Below are positions 49,046 to 57,507 of a DNA stretch of 64,000 nucleotides, in pieces. Under the pieces are notes generated by a model. It was not told where the DNA came from, searched no databases, and was given only the letters and a program-made list of their open reading frames with translations. Both the position numbers and the translations under genes were made by a program. Source of the stretch: JBFGFX01 sp965232455 (GTDB lineage: Bacteria; Pseudomonadota; Gammaproteobacteria; Steroidobacterales; Woeseiaceae); assembly GCA_965232455.1 (NCBI GenBank), contig OZ246981.1:5332001-5396000 (forward strand), read 5' to 3'. Positions within the stretch are counted from its first letter, which is position 1. Each line of letters begins with the position of its first letter.

Positions 49046-50257
49046 ATGTCGTTTGTCGCACAGGCCAATGAGCGATTGCTGGTGCTCGACGATACCCCGG
49101 AAACGGCCGAGCTGATCGGCGAGCTCGGCCGTGCGGCGGGTTTCGATACCACGGTAACCACGGATGCCGAGGCCTTCAGCGTTGCGCTCGGGCGCGATTC
49201 GCCCGGCATCATCGTTCTCGATTTGCAGATGCCGGGTACCGACGGAATTGAGGTAATGCGGCAGCTTTCGGCAATGGGCTCCACGGCGGGCATCCTGATC
49301 GTTACGGGCATGGACAAGCGGACCGTCGTCAGCGCCGAACGCTTCGGCCGGAAATCCGGTTTGAACATGCTAGGTACGCTGCAAAAACCGTTCACCGCCG
49401 AGTCGCTGATTGCGAAACTCAGTTCGGCGCGAAGGATAACCCGCCAGCTCACCAGCGCCGACCTCAGCAGCGCAATGGACGATTCGACCTTGAGCCTGCA
49501 TTTTCAGCCCGTCGTGCGGCGCTTGGACCAGCTGTCCTGGCACGCCGAATCCGTCGAGGCCCTGCTGCGTTGGCAGCATCCCGTGTTGGGGTTTCTCACG
49601 CCCGACCAGTTTTTACCGATCGTCAATTCGGACCGGAGCGAACTCATGCGGCGATTGACGGACTTCGTGCTACAGCGAGGGGTAGAGCAGCTGCATCTCT
49701 GGCAAAAGGAAGGTCTGCATCTGGGTCTGCGCATAAACGTCGCGGCTGGCCTGATAATCGATATCGGCTTCCCCGACAGGCTGGAAGCCCTGCTCCAGGC
49801 CAATGATACGGACACCGCCCTGTTGACGCTCGAAATAGGCGATGCCGCATCGCTTTGCCAGTCGCGCGACGGCATAGAAATCATGACGCGACTTCGACTG
49901 AAGGGGATCAGGCTTGCCCTAGACGATTTTGGCGCGGCCGGATCCGCCATCAACTCGCTCTACACCCTGCCGATCGCCGAAGTCAAAATCGATCGCTGTC
50001 TCACCGCCGACCTGGCGAGCGAACGGGGCGCATCGGCGCTCTTTCGCGGATTGGTCGACATCTCCCGTGAACTGGGCATCGATTGTTGTGCCGAGGGTGT
50101 CGAAACCGCCGAACAAATGCAGGTCCTCGACGAGGTCAGATGCGATCTCGCGCAGGGGTTTTTCATCGGCGGTCCGGTTTCGGCGGCGGACATCCCAAAA
50201 GCGCTGAGCAGTTGGATCGCCGCTTCACGGGTTTGCGAGGTGGCGGCCACCAAATAG
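49046..50257 (+). CDS. Response regulator with EAL-domain c-di-GMP phosphodiesterase output
   Basis: A 403-residue protein. The receiver (1-125) has the acidic pair LVLDDTPET, phospho-acceptor Asp59 (VLDLQMPGTDG) and Lys114 (LQKPF), so it is canonical. The EAL domain (about 140-385) has the EALLRW motif (Glu171), RINVAAG, DDFGAAGS, VKIDR, AEGVET and QGFFIGGP. These are most residues needed to hydrolyse cyclic di-GMP. One variant is EIGD where EITE is usual, which could lower activity. Phosphorylation by the adjacent hybrid kinase would tune c-di-GMP levels and so adhesion or pilus production. The RocR-type layout (receiver-EAL) is known from Pseudomonas. Confidence 0.93.
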   Translation: MSFVAQANERLLVLDDTPETAELIGELGRAAGFDTTVTTDAEAFSVALGRDSPGIIVLDLQMPGTDGIEVMRQLSAMGSTAGILIVTGMDKRTVVSAERFGRKSGLNMLGTLQKPFTAESLIAKLSSARRITRQLTSADLSSAMDDSTLSLHFQPVVRRLDQLSWHAESVEALLRWQHPVLGFLTPDQFLPIVNSDRSELMRRLTDFVLQRGVEQLHLWQKEGLHLGLRINVAAGLIIDIGFPDRLEALLQANDTDTALLTLEIGDAASLCQSRDGIEIMTRLRLKGIRLALDDFGAAGSAINSLYTLPIAEVKIDRCLTADLASERGASALFRGLVDISRELGIDCCAEGVETAEQMQVLDEVRCDLAQGFFIGGPVSAADIPKALSSWIAASRVCEVAATK

Positions 50258-50638
50258 CCGGTCTCGAAACCGCGGGTCGAGTGCACCGACGTGTTCCGTG
50301 TTTCTCACGGGGCGGCCCGCGGCTCCGCCGGCCGGTTGGCGAACAGCCTGCCGTGCGCGCTAGATGGCTGAAATACAAAACGGTTTTGGGTAAAACTGAC
50401 CGCATGTCAGGTTTTGTCAACTCTGCGTTGCGCTCTTGGCTAATGCGCGAATATATGGTCACTTAGGATATATTGCAGGAGCAGCGGCAACCATCGATCG
50501 ATTCGCTTGTCGTGCCGCCGAAACTGCCCTGATATCGACATCTGGTCTGGACCAACAAATGAATGTTGCGAGCGACGCTGTTTCCGTATGCGCAGCACCT
50601 TCGAGAAGAGCGGGCTGCAGGCGCTTTGATACACACCC
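50258..50638. other. Intergenic region before the sigma-kinase pair
   Basis: This 381-bp stretch presumably carries the sigma factor promoter. A CAAAAC-G-GTTTTG palindrome lies at 50376-50388. I see no convincing gene; a short frame overlapping the sigma start has no ribosome-binding site. Confidence 0.45.
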
Positions 50639-51232
50639 ATGAACAATAACGAGGCCGCGACACCGGACGATCGGGTCGTTCGCCTACTGAGCCAGTGGCA
50701 CCTGGGTAATTGCTCCGCACGCGAAGAACTGCTGACGATTCTGTATTCGGACCTGCACAAGCTGGCGGCCGGCTATCTGCGCAAGGAACGGCCGAATCAT
50801 ACGCTGCAGCCGACCGCACTGGTCAACGAAGCGTATATCAAGATCAACGGGCGAAGTCGCATACCGGTCGAATCGAAGGCGCACTTCATGGCGGCTGCCG
50901 CTCAGGCCATGCGACGGATACTGGTGAGCTACGCACGCCGGCAGGCCGCCGGAAAACGGATTGGCGCTTTCGACAAAGTCACGTTGGTGGAGACATCCAG
51001 CCCGGGGGACACGCTGGATATCGACTTCGTTGCCCTCGATCAGGCTATGGACCGCCTGTCCGATCTCTGCTCCCGCCAGGCCCGGGTTGTGGAACTTCGC
51101 TATTTCGGCGGCCTGAATCAGGCGGAGGTCGCGGACGTTCTCGGCATCTCCGTGCCGACGGCGGAACGCGACTGGCGCATCGCGAGAATGATGTTGCGGC
51201 GATGGCTGGCCGATCGGAACGAAGTTCGATGA
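50639..51232 (+). CDS. ECF-type RNA polymerase sigma factor (TIGR02999-like)
   Basis: A 197-residue sigma factor of the same group as that at 28479 (HKLAAGYLRKERPNHTLQPTALVNEAYIKING; AMRRILVSYARRQAAGKR). The region 4 helix-turn-helix is LRYFGGLNQAEVADVLGISVPTAERDW. The next gene, 19 bp downstream, is a TPR Ser/Thr kinase, forming a sigma-kinase module. In studied examples (for example EcfP/PknT) the kinase phosphorylates the sigma factor to switch it on. No anti-sigma gene is present. Confidence 0.93.
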   Translation: MNNNEAATPDDRVVRLLSQWHLGNCSAREELLTILYSDLHKLAAGYLRKERPNHTLQPTALVNEAYIKINGRSRIPVESKAHFMAAAAQAMRRILVSYARRQAAGKRIGAFDKVTLVETSSPGDTLDIDFVALDQAMDRLSDLCSRQARVVELRYFGGLNQAEVADVLGISVPTAERDWRIARMMLRRWLADRNEVR

Positions 51233-51251
51233 CGGCAAAAGCTGAAACAGC

Positions 51252-54035
51252 ATGACGATACCCGAAGCGCGGGATCGCGACGCCGAACTCATCAAGCTTC
51301 TGACCGAGGCGTTGAAACGAGAGCCCCCCGAGCAGGAAGCATTCCTGAGGCGCGTTTGCAAAGACGACGCTCTGGTTGCCGATGCTCTGCATCTTATCCA
51401 ATCCGAAGACGACCATCTCCGTTTTTTGACGAGCCCCTATTTTTCGATGTCGGAGCTTGCGCTGAACACCTTGTTCGAGGACGGTGCCGGAGCGGATGCC
51501 GACCCCGCCATCCGTGAGATTGGACCGTATCGACTCGAACGGGTCATCGGTGAAGGCGGGATGGGCCGGGTATTTCTTGCCGCGCAGTCGACACCGGTCA
51601 ACCGAAAGGTTGCCATCAAGCTGATGCGGGCAAGTGTCGTGGGGGCGGGTGCCGCGCCGCAGTTTGTTGCCGAGCGGCAGGCTCTGGCGAGGCTGAACCA
51701 TCCGAATATCGGGCAAATGTACGAAGCTGGTGCGACGGCGGAAGGTCATCCCTACTTTGTAATGGAATACATAGACGGACTGCCGATCACCGACTTCTGC
51801 GACCTGCAGCAAATGTCGGTCGACGACAGGCTGATGCTCTTCATCGCCGTCTGTCAGGGTGTACACCATTCGCACCAGAAGCGGTTGCTGCATCTCGATC
51901 TCAAGCCATCGAACATCCTGGTGACTCTGGTTGACGGGGTGGGCGTGCCGAAAATCATCGATTTCGGAATTGCGAAGCGGCTGGACGATCCGCTGCCGAA
52001 AACGAGCGAAGCCGCAAGACTGAAAATCATCGGGACACCCGACTACGCGAGCCCGGAGTTGCTCGCCGAGGCTGCCGATCCCGCGGATTTGGACACGCGC
52101 GCGGACGTGTACTCTCTGGGCATTCTCCTGCACGAGCTGCTGTGCGGAGTTCGCCCGTGCGATTGCACCGGTTTGAGCCTCGACGAGGTTCGCCAACGGC
52201 TGAGCAAACGGCAGCCGATCAATGCCAGTCAGCTGTTCGGCGAACTCGATGCACGAACCGCCGCGGATATCGTCAGTGCAAGAAACACGACCGTGAGGAG
52301 ATTGAAGCGCGAGCTGGCAGGGGACCTGGATGCGATCGTCGCGAAAGCCACCGCCGTCGAACCGGATGCGCGTTATGCCTCCACCAACGAACTGGCCGAA
52401 GACATCAAACTCTATTTCGAGCACGAGGCAACCTATGCGCACCCGCCGACGTGGCGCTACCGGCACGCGAAGCTGATTCGTCGCCATGCAAGCGCTTTCA
52501 GCATCACTCTTCTGATCGTGGCCTCGCTCGCGGCCGGTCTGACCTATAGCGCTTACCAGCAGCGACAGACGGCCAGGGCGCTGGCGGAATCCGAGGTGCT
52601 GTCGCAATTTCTGGTAGATCTGTTCAAATCCGCCGATCCGGACAGCGTGAATGCCAACCGGGTAACGGCCAGGGAGCTTTTGGAGAGCGGCGCCGACAGG
52701 ATCCGCGAGACGGAAGGTATCGGGCCGGACAACCGTGCACGCCTGCTACATTCGCTTTCTGAAATTCACACGGAACTGTTTCTGCTCGACGACGCTGAGG
52801 CGCTGACCGTGGAGGCGCTGTCGATTCGGGAGAAACTGGGAGAAGACCATTCGCTTTCGCTTGTCGAATCGCTGAATCAGCTCGGCATCATTTATCGAAT
52901 GCAGGGCCGTTTCGACGAAGCGGAGCCGCCGTTGTTGCGGGCGCTGGAAATTGCGGAACGTGGTCCAAAGCGCGACGCGCACGCGACTGCGCTGTCCCTC
53001 AACCACCTTGGCAACCTGCGCTGGAAACTGAAGAAGTTCGACGAAGCGGAACGCGATCATCTCAGGGCGCTGCGTATCCGCCAGTCCATGCCGGCCAGGA
53101 CCAAGATCGTCGATATCGCCGAGTCGCACAACAATCTGGGCGTCATGCTGTTGGAGCAGCGACGGTATTCGGCGGCCGAGGAGCACGTGGAAAAGGCGCG
53201 CGCCTTGTTCAGCCAAAGTTACGGTGAAAATCATCCGCGATTTGCGATCACGACGCTGAACCTGGCGATCATCAAGGAAAATCTGGCTCATTGGTCGCAG
53301 GCGGAACGGTATCACCGTCAGACAGTGGCGCTCTTCGAGGAGCTGTTTTACCCAGATCATCGGCGTGCGATCAGAGCGCGGAGAAATCTGGCGCGTTATC
53401 TGAGAGTCGTCGGTGAACTCGCCGAGTCGGTGAGTCTTTCCAGGCAAAATCTGTCCTATGTCGACGCAGAGCCGGTTCCGGACGCCAGGGCGATTGCGGC
53501 CGAGCTTCGGACGCTTGGGGTATCGCTGGTACTGCAGGGTGATATGGCAGCGGCCGAGCGCGCGTTTTCGCGGGCGCTGCGGCTGCATGAAAAGCGGGAG
53601 GCGAAGCAGGACATCGTGGCGGCGCGGGCAAACCTGGCCTGGTTGCTTCGATTGTCGGGCGACCATCAGCGCGCGGAAGCGGAACTCAGGTCATTGATCG
53701 ATCTGCAGGAAGCTTTGCCCGGAGCACGGAAGTCGGTTTCCGCGTTCATTGCGCACAACCTTGGTCTTGCAGTTGCCGCTCAGCAACGTGCCGATGAGGC
53801 GGAAGGCTTTCTGCGCACGGCCCTGGAGATGCGCTCTCGCGTATTCGGAAGGCATCGGCTGACGGCCGAAACAATGTACGAGTTGGGTCTGCTCCTTCAG
53901 GAAAGCGGGGCAACGGCCGAGGCGAGTACGTTGCTGCACGACGCTCTGGACATTCGTGCACAGACTTTGCCACCGGGTAACGTGGACATAGAGCGCTCGA
54001 TAGACGCGGTCGCTCGGCTCGAAGCCGCCCGTTGA
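51252..54035 (+). CDS. TPR Ser/Thr protein kinase paired with an ECF sigma factor; HLD variant motif
   Basis: A 927-residue protein with the same plan as the kinase at 20676: helical N-terminus, kinase domain (about 92-370), membrane helix (about 413-432) and TPR units to the C-terminus. The glycine loop (GEGGMGRVFLA), Lys123, DFG at 237-239 and GTPDYASPELL are present. The catalytic loop reads HLDLKPSN (214-221) instead of HRDLKPSN, so the Arg is lost. The Asp that catalyses transfer is kept, so activity remains likely, but it would be a non-RD kinase less dependent on activation-loop phosphorylation. The cognate sigma factor is probably the upstream gene product. Confidence 0.93.
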   Translation: MTIPEARDRDAELIKLLTEALKREPPEQEAFLRRVCKDDALVADALHLIQSEDDHLRFLTSPYFSMSELALNTLFEDGAGADADPAIREIGPYRLERVIGEGGMGRVFLAAQSTPVNRKVAIKLMRASVVGAGAAPQFVAERQALARLNHPNIGQMYEAGATAEGHPYFVMEYIDGLPITDFCDLQQMSVDDRLMLFIAVCQGVHHSHQKRLLHLDLKPSNILVTLVDGVGVPKIIDFGIAKRLDDPLPKTSEAARLKIIGTPDYASPELLAEAADPADLDTRADVYSLGILLHELLCGVRPCDCTGLSLDEVRQRLSKRQPINASQLFGELDARTAADIVSARNTTVRRLKRELAGDLDAIVAKATAVEPDARYASTNELAEDIKLYFEHEATYAHPPTWRYRHAKLIRRHASAFSITLLIVASLAAGLTYSAYQQRQTARALAESEVLSQFLVDLFKSADPDSVNANRVTARELLESGADRIRETEGIGPDNRARLLHSLSEIHTELFLLDDAEALTVEALSIREKLGEDHSLSLVESLNQLGIIYRMQGRFDEAEPPLLRALEIAERGPKRDAHATALSLNHLGNLRWKLKKFDEAERDHLRALRIRQSMPARTKIVDIAESHNNLGVMLLEQRRYSAAEEHVEKARALFSQSYGENHPRFAITTLNLAIIKENLAHWSQAERYHRQTVALFEELFYPDHRRAIRARRNLARYLRVVGELAESVSLSRQNLSYVDAEPVPDARAIAAELRTLGVSLVLQGDMAAAERAFSRALRLHEKREAKQDIVAARANLAWLLRLSGDHQRAEAELRSLIDLQEALPGARKSVSAFIAHNLGLAVAAQQRADEAEGFLRTALEMRSRVFGRHRLTAETMYELGLLLQESGATAEASTLLHDALDIRAQTLPPGNVDIERSIDAVARLEAAR

Positions 54036-54246
54036 CGGCTACCCATTAGCACCTGCGCATGCTTCGGGGCCTCTGTGACTCTTCTCCGCCCGTCACGGCG
54101 TCATAGTCCGCAACGACATACGATATTGGATGATGGTAAACGGCTCATTCTTGCGCACTAACCCATGAGAAGGGCGGTTAAACGCCTTTCATGGATGCTC
54201 GCAAGTTGTCGGGCGAACGTGGGCGAATTCCATTGCGGAGTGGCAG

Positions 54247-55242
54247 ATGAACGTTACGGATTTTCTGGTTTTTGGCAGAGTTGCGAAAACGCAGAGCTTC
54301 AGCGAAGCGGCGGAGCAACTGGGCATGACCCGCTCGGCTGTCAGCAAGAGCGTGACGCGCCTGGAACATCAACTCGGCGTGAATCTGCTCAACCGGTCGC
54401 CCCGGCGGGTCAGCGTTACGGAGCCGGGCAAAAAACTGTTACGCCATAGCCTACGGATCGAAGAGGCCGTGGAGTTGGCGATCGACTCCGTTCATGGAGC
54501 GGACCAACAGCCGAGAGGGCACGTCTCGTGCAGCCTTCCGAGCAGCATGGGCGCTTCGCTGATGCCGGCGATCATACGGGACTTTCGGCCGGCCTGGCCG
54601 GAAATCAGCCTGAACGTTCACTTCGATGAGCGGATCGTCGACCTGGTTGGCGGCGGATACGACGTTGCCATCCGTGTGGCGCCGAAACTCGAGGACTCCA
54701 ATCTCCTTTGCCGCCGCCTCGGCTCGACCCGGCAGGTACTGGTTGCGTCCCAAAAATACCTCGACAACTATGGAACACCGAAAACCGTCAGCGAATTGAG
54801 CAAGCACCGTTGTCTCGGCGTGCGTACTTCATCCCAGCAACGGACCGTCTGGCGCTTCACCGAGCCGGAAGGTGTGATCGAGGTCCCCGTCGATCGCGTA
54901 CTTACGGCGAATACGGACGTGCCGTTGATACTCGCCGCCTGCCTGGGCGACGGGATCATCTACATTCCGAAGGTGATGGTTGGCTGCGAACTCGCACAGG
55001 GGCGTTTGCTGGAAGTACTGCCGGAATACGCCGACCAGCGCAGTTACGGCATCTACGCCGTATACCCGAATCAAAAACCGCCGGCCAAGACGCGCGTGTT
55101 CGTCGACTTCTTGGAACGGGAGTTGCCCAAGCTCGATTCGGTCGACCGTTGGGCGCTGCTTGGGTACACGCAGCAGGGGGCGCAAAAGCCTGACGCGGGG
55201 TTTCTGCTGGACAGCCGAAAACGGGCATTTCGGTCCGTGTGA
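54247..55242 (+). CDS. LysR-family transcriptional regulator
   Basis: A 331-residue LysR regulator. The N-terminal helix-turn-helix is VAKTQSFSEAAEQLGMTRSAVSKSVTRLEHQLGVNLL, followed by the hinge (RVSVTEPGKKLL) and a periplasmic-binding-like effector domain. The subgroup resembles DhcR/PecT-like regulators with the pattern GYDVAIRVAPKLEDSNLLCRRLG. Effector is unknown. No obvious target gene is divergent from it; the neighbours are a convergent secreted protein gene downstream and the kinase upstream. Length and domain order are typical. Confidence 0.94.
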   Translation: MNVTDFLVFGRVAKTQSFSEAAEQLGMTRSAVSKSVTRLEHQLGVNLLNRSPRRVSVTEPGKKLLRHSLRIEEAVELAIDSVHGADQQPRGHVSCSLPSSMGASLMPAIIRDFRPAWPEISLNVHFDERIVDLVGGGYDVAIRVAPKLEDSNLLCRRLGSTRQVLVASQKYLDNYGTPKTVSELSKHRCLGVRTSSQQRTVWRFTEPEGVIEVPVDRVLTANTDVPLILAACLGDGIIYIPKVMVGCELAQGRLLEVLPEYADQRSYGIYAVYPNQKPPAKTRVFVDFLERELPKLDSVDRWALLGYTQQGAQKPDAGFLLDSRKRAFRSV

Positions 55243-55281
55243 TCGCCGCCCGCGCGGTTACGAGTTCGTTTGAGACAGGTT

Positions 55282-56415
55282 CTAGCGTATCTCGACGTCC
55301 TCACAGCCCTGAAGCCGCGCCGACAAGCCCCAACCGCCGAACCGGTCCGCAATGATCGCGCGGACTTTGTTGTCGCCCTCGTTTAACGGCAGATAGGCAA
55401 TGACCTGATCGGGGTGCATGACACCGTCTTGCCTGCGGTCATCGAAACGGTAGCTCGCGTCCTGGTAGAGGATCAGCCGTTCGTTCAGCGACAGGGTTAT
55501 CTCGTCGCTGTATCCCAAATGCATGGCGCAGGTTTGCGATCGCTCCGAGCGGAGCGTCACCTCGGCCACCACCGCCCAATGCCGGGAATTCTCGGGCAGG
55601 GGGCGCGATCTCAGAAACTCGAATACTCCGTTTGCCTGCATGGGCGGCGTCGCCCAGGCCGTCCCGTTCAGGCTTTCCGGAACCGCGGTTACCGGCCCGG
55701 GCGCCGCGTCGAAGGCCGGAGACACTTTCCACCGGGTGACCGAGCCGTCCGGCGGTGTTGCGGTCGTGCGTACCGCCGGCGCGCTTGCGTCCGTCGCCGA
55801 AACCCTCAGGTTGCTGAAGTAGGCCGCGTATTCGGCGGGACTGGTCGCGGGCACAAACCCGCGAAAGGCGATCCAGCCCGCGGCCGGTTGACGTCCGAGT
55901 TCGTCGATCGCGAGCACGGGATCATCGCCCTCGCCAATCCAGACCGTTGCCTTCGGCCCCGCCAACTCGACCCGGACGCTCGTCCACTCGTTCGCGGGCA
56001 AGACGGCCGCCGCCGTTCCCGTTTTGCCGTGGTAGAGCTGCCAGGCCGAGCGGCCCTGAAACACCGGAGAATACTGCAGCGCGTCGGGCAAACCCGACTT
56101 GTGCGGTCGCAAATAGAGGTCTTCGTACTCCTGGTCCGACTGTCCGCGAAACATCAGGTAAACGAACGCCCGTTCGCCCGACATGAAAACGTCGAATTCG
56201 ATGGCGCCGTTTTCGAGGTTCACCCCGTTGAGAAACGCCGCGCCGCTGCGAATTTTGATCGCGGAACGTCCCCCGGCACGATCGACGCTCACCTGATCGC
56301 CTGCAAACCGCCAGTCCGGGCTGTCCGGCTCGAAGGTCTGCTGAGCCAGGCCGACGTTCGACGCAATACTCGCGGCAATGAGCAAACCGCGAATCACACA
56401 CGGTATCGATGACAT
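55282..56415 (-). CDS. Exported two-domain protein, concanavalin-like (LamG/DUF1080-type) N-terminus
   Basis: A 377-residue exported protein. After the signal peptide, residues 22-200 form a beta-rich domain with FLNGVNLENGAIEFDVFMSG, VYLMFRGQSD, WTSVRVELAGPKATVWIG and AYFSNLRV. This is the pattern of concanavalin A-like/DUF1080-type domains. A second beta domain (about 230-377) follows, with WAVVAEVTLRSER and NEGDNKVRAIIADRFGGWGL, similar to galactose-binding-like jelly rolls. It could bind or degrade a glycan, but no catalytic site is evident. An AraC regulator gene is divergent from it and is a plausible regulator. Confidence 0.6.
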   Translation of the reverse strand: MSSIPCVIRGLLIAASIASNVGLAQQTFEPDSPDWRFAGDQVSVDRAGGRSAIKIRSGAAFLNGVNLENGAIEFDVFMSGERAFVYLMFRGQSDQEYEDLYLRPHKSGLPDALQYSPVFQGRSAWQLYHGKTGTAAAVLPANEWTSVRVELAGPKATVWIGEGDDPVLAIDELGRQPAAGWIAFRGFVPATSPAEYAAYFSNLRVSATDASAPAVRTTATPPDGSVTRWKVSPAFDAAPGPVTAVPESLNGTAWATPPMQANGVFEFLRSRPLPENSRHWAVVAEVTLRSERSQTCAMHLGYSDEITLSLNERLILYQDASYRFDDRRQDGVMHPDQVIAYLPLNEGDNKVRAIIADRFGGWGLSARLQGCEDVEIR

Positions 56416-56532
56416 ACGCACACTCGTTTCAAGCACTGTCGGTCCGTAAGTGTAGGAACGAGCGACGACCGCCTGAATGGAGTAATCGCGGCAATTCTGG
56501 GACTTTTCGAGGATTTGACGGTCAGAGAGTCA

Positions 56533-57456
56533 ATGAAGTCCCGGCGGCAAACGGAGTCGGCCATCCCGGCAGACGCCATTGTCGGCAACGTGCCTACGGT
56601 CGAGTTCTCGCGGAAAAAATACGGTCCGGAGCTACTCATCGACGTCGCGTGGATTCGTGACATGCCGAGTTTCATCAAGACGGACGATCCCTATCGCCTG
56701 GATTTTTACGACATCACGCTGATTTCCCGCGGAAACGGCGTCTTCTGGCTCGACAACAAACGTTATTCGATCGAGTCGGACACGGTGCTTTTTACCTCGC
56801 CCGGCCAGGCAAGGCGGTGGATCGTGAACGATCTCGACGGCCTCTGCCTGTTTTTTCCGGCCGTATTCCTTCTGGAACATTTCAACGATCCACTGTTCTT
56901 GCATCGGCTGCACTACTTCCATACCGACGACGGTCCGGATGCCCTGTGCCTGGCACCCGGGCAGCGGGCAAGGCTACTGGAGCGGCTCGATTCGATGCAT
57001 CAGGAAATCCGCGATCTGCAGAGCGACAGCCCACACCTGCTGCGGGCAATCGCGTATGAGGTTCTGATAAAACTGAATCGGTGGTATGCCGAACGGTATG
57101 GCCAGCAGCTGGAGGACTCGAGCGGTCACGCGATTGCGCGATTTCGGCGCCTCGTCGAGCGCGATTTCAAGAACACCCATAGCGTCAGCGATTACGCCAG
57201 GTTACTGGGGCTAACCCCCGGGCATCTTACCTACCTTTGTCAAAAACACCTGGGACGCTCGGCGGGCGACATTATTCGCGGCCGGGTGCTGGCGGAAGCG
57301 CGCCGCCTGTTGGTACACACGGAATACGACGTCGGCCAGATCAGCTTGCATCTCGGGTACGGCGATCCGTCTTATTTCAGCCGCGTCTTCAAGCGGGCGG
57401 CCAGGCTCTCGCCGCTCGCCTATCGCCGAATGGGCCAGCGCGAGTTGGGGCTCTAA
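56533..57456 (+). CDS. AraC-family transcriptional regulator
   Basis: A 307-residue regulator. The N-terminal cupin-like sensing domain has DFYDITLISRGNGVFWLDNKRY. The C-terminal AraC helix-turn-helix pair is HSVSDYARLLGLTPGHLTYLCQKHLGRSAGDIIRGRVLAEARRLL and VGQISLHLGYGDPSYFSRVFKRAARLSPLAYRR. The start is uncertain: ATG 56533 or TTG 56515 with a close GAGG. It is divergent from the concanavalin-like exported protein gene. Effector and targets are unknown. Confidence 0.93.
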   Translation: MKSRRQTESAIPADAIVGNVPTVEFSRKKYGPELLIDVAWIRDMPSFIKTDDPYRLDFYDITLISRGNGVFWLDNKRYSIESDTVLFTSPGQARRWIVNDLDGLCLFFPAVFLLEHFNDPLFLHRLHYFHTDDGPDALCLAPGQRARLLERLDSMHQEIRDLQSDSPHLLRAIAYEVLIKLNRWYAERYGQQLEDSSGHAIARFRRLVERDFKNTHSVSDYARLLGLTPGHLTYLCQKHLGRSAGDIIRGRVLAEARRLLVHTEYDVGQISLHLGYGDPSYFSRVFKRAARLSPLAYRRMGQRELGL

Positions 57457-57507
57457 TGCACCCGGTCGTGTCGATCCCCGGGAACGTGGCGAGCGTCCGA
57501 ACGGCCG

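Noticed and set aside
50436..50642. Short open frame overlapping the sigma factor start in an ATGA junction
   Set aside because: The overlap is tempting, but the frame begins with TTG, has no ribosome-binding site and no recognisable sequence.
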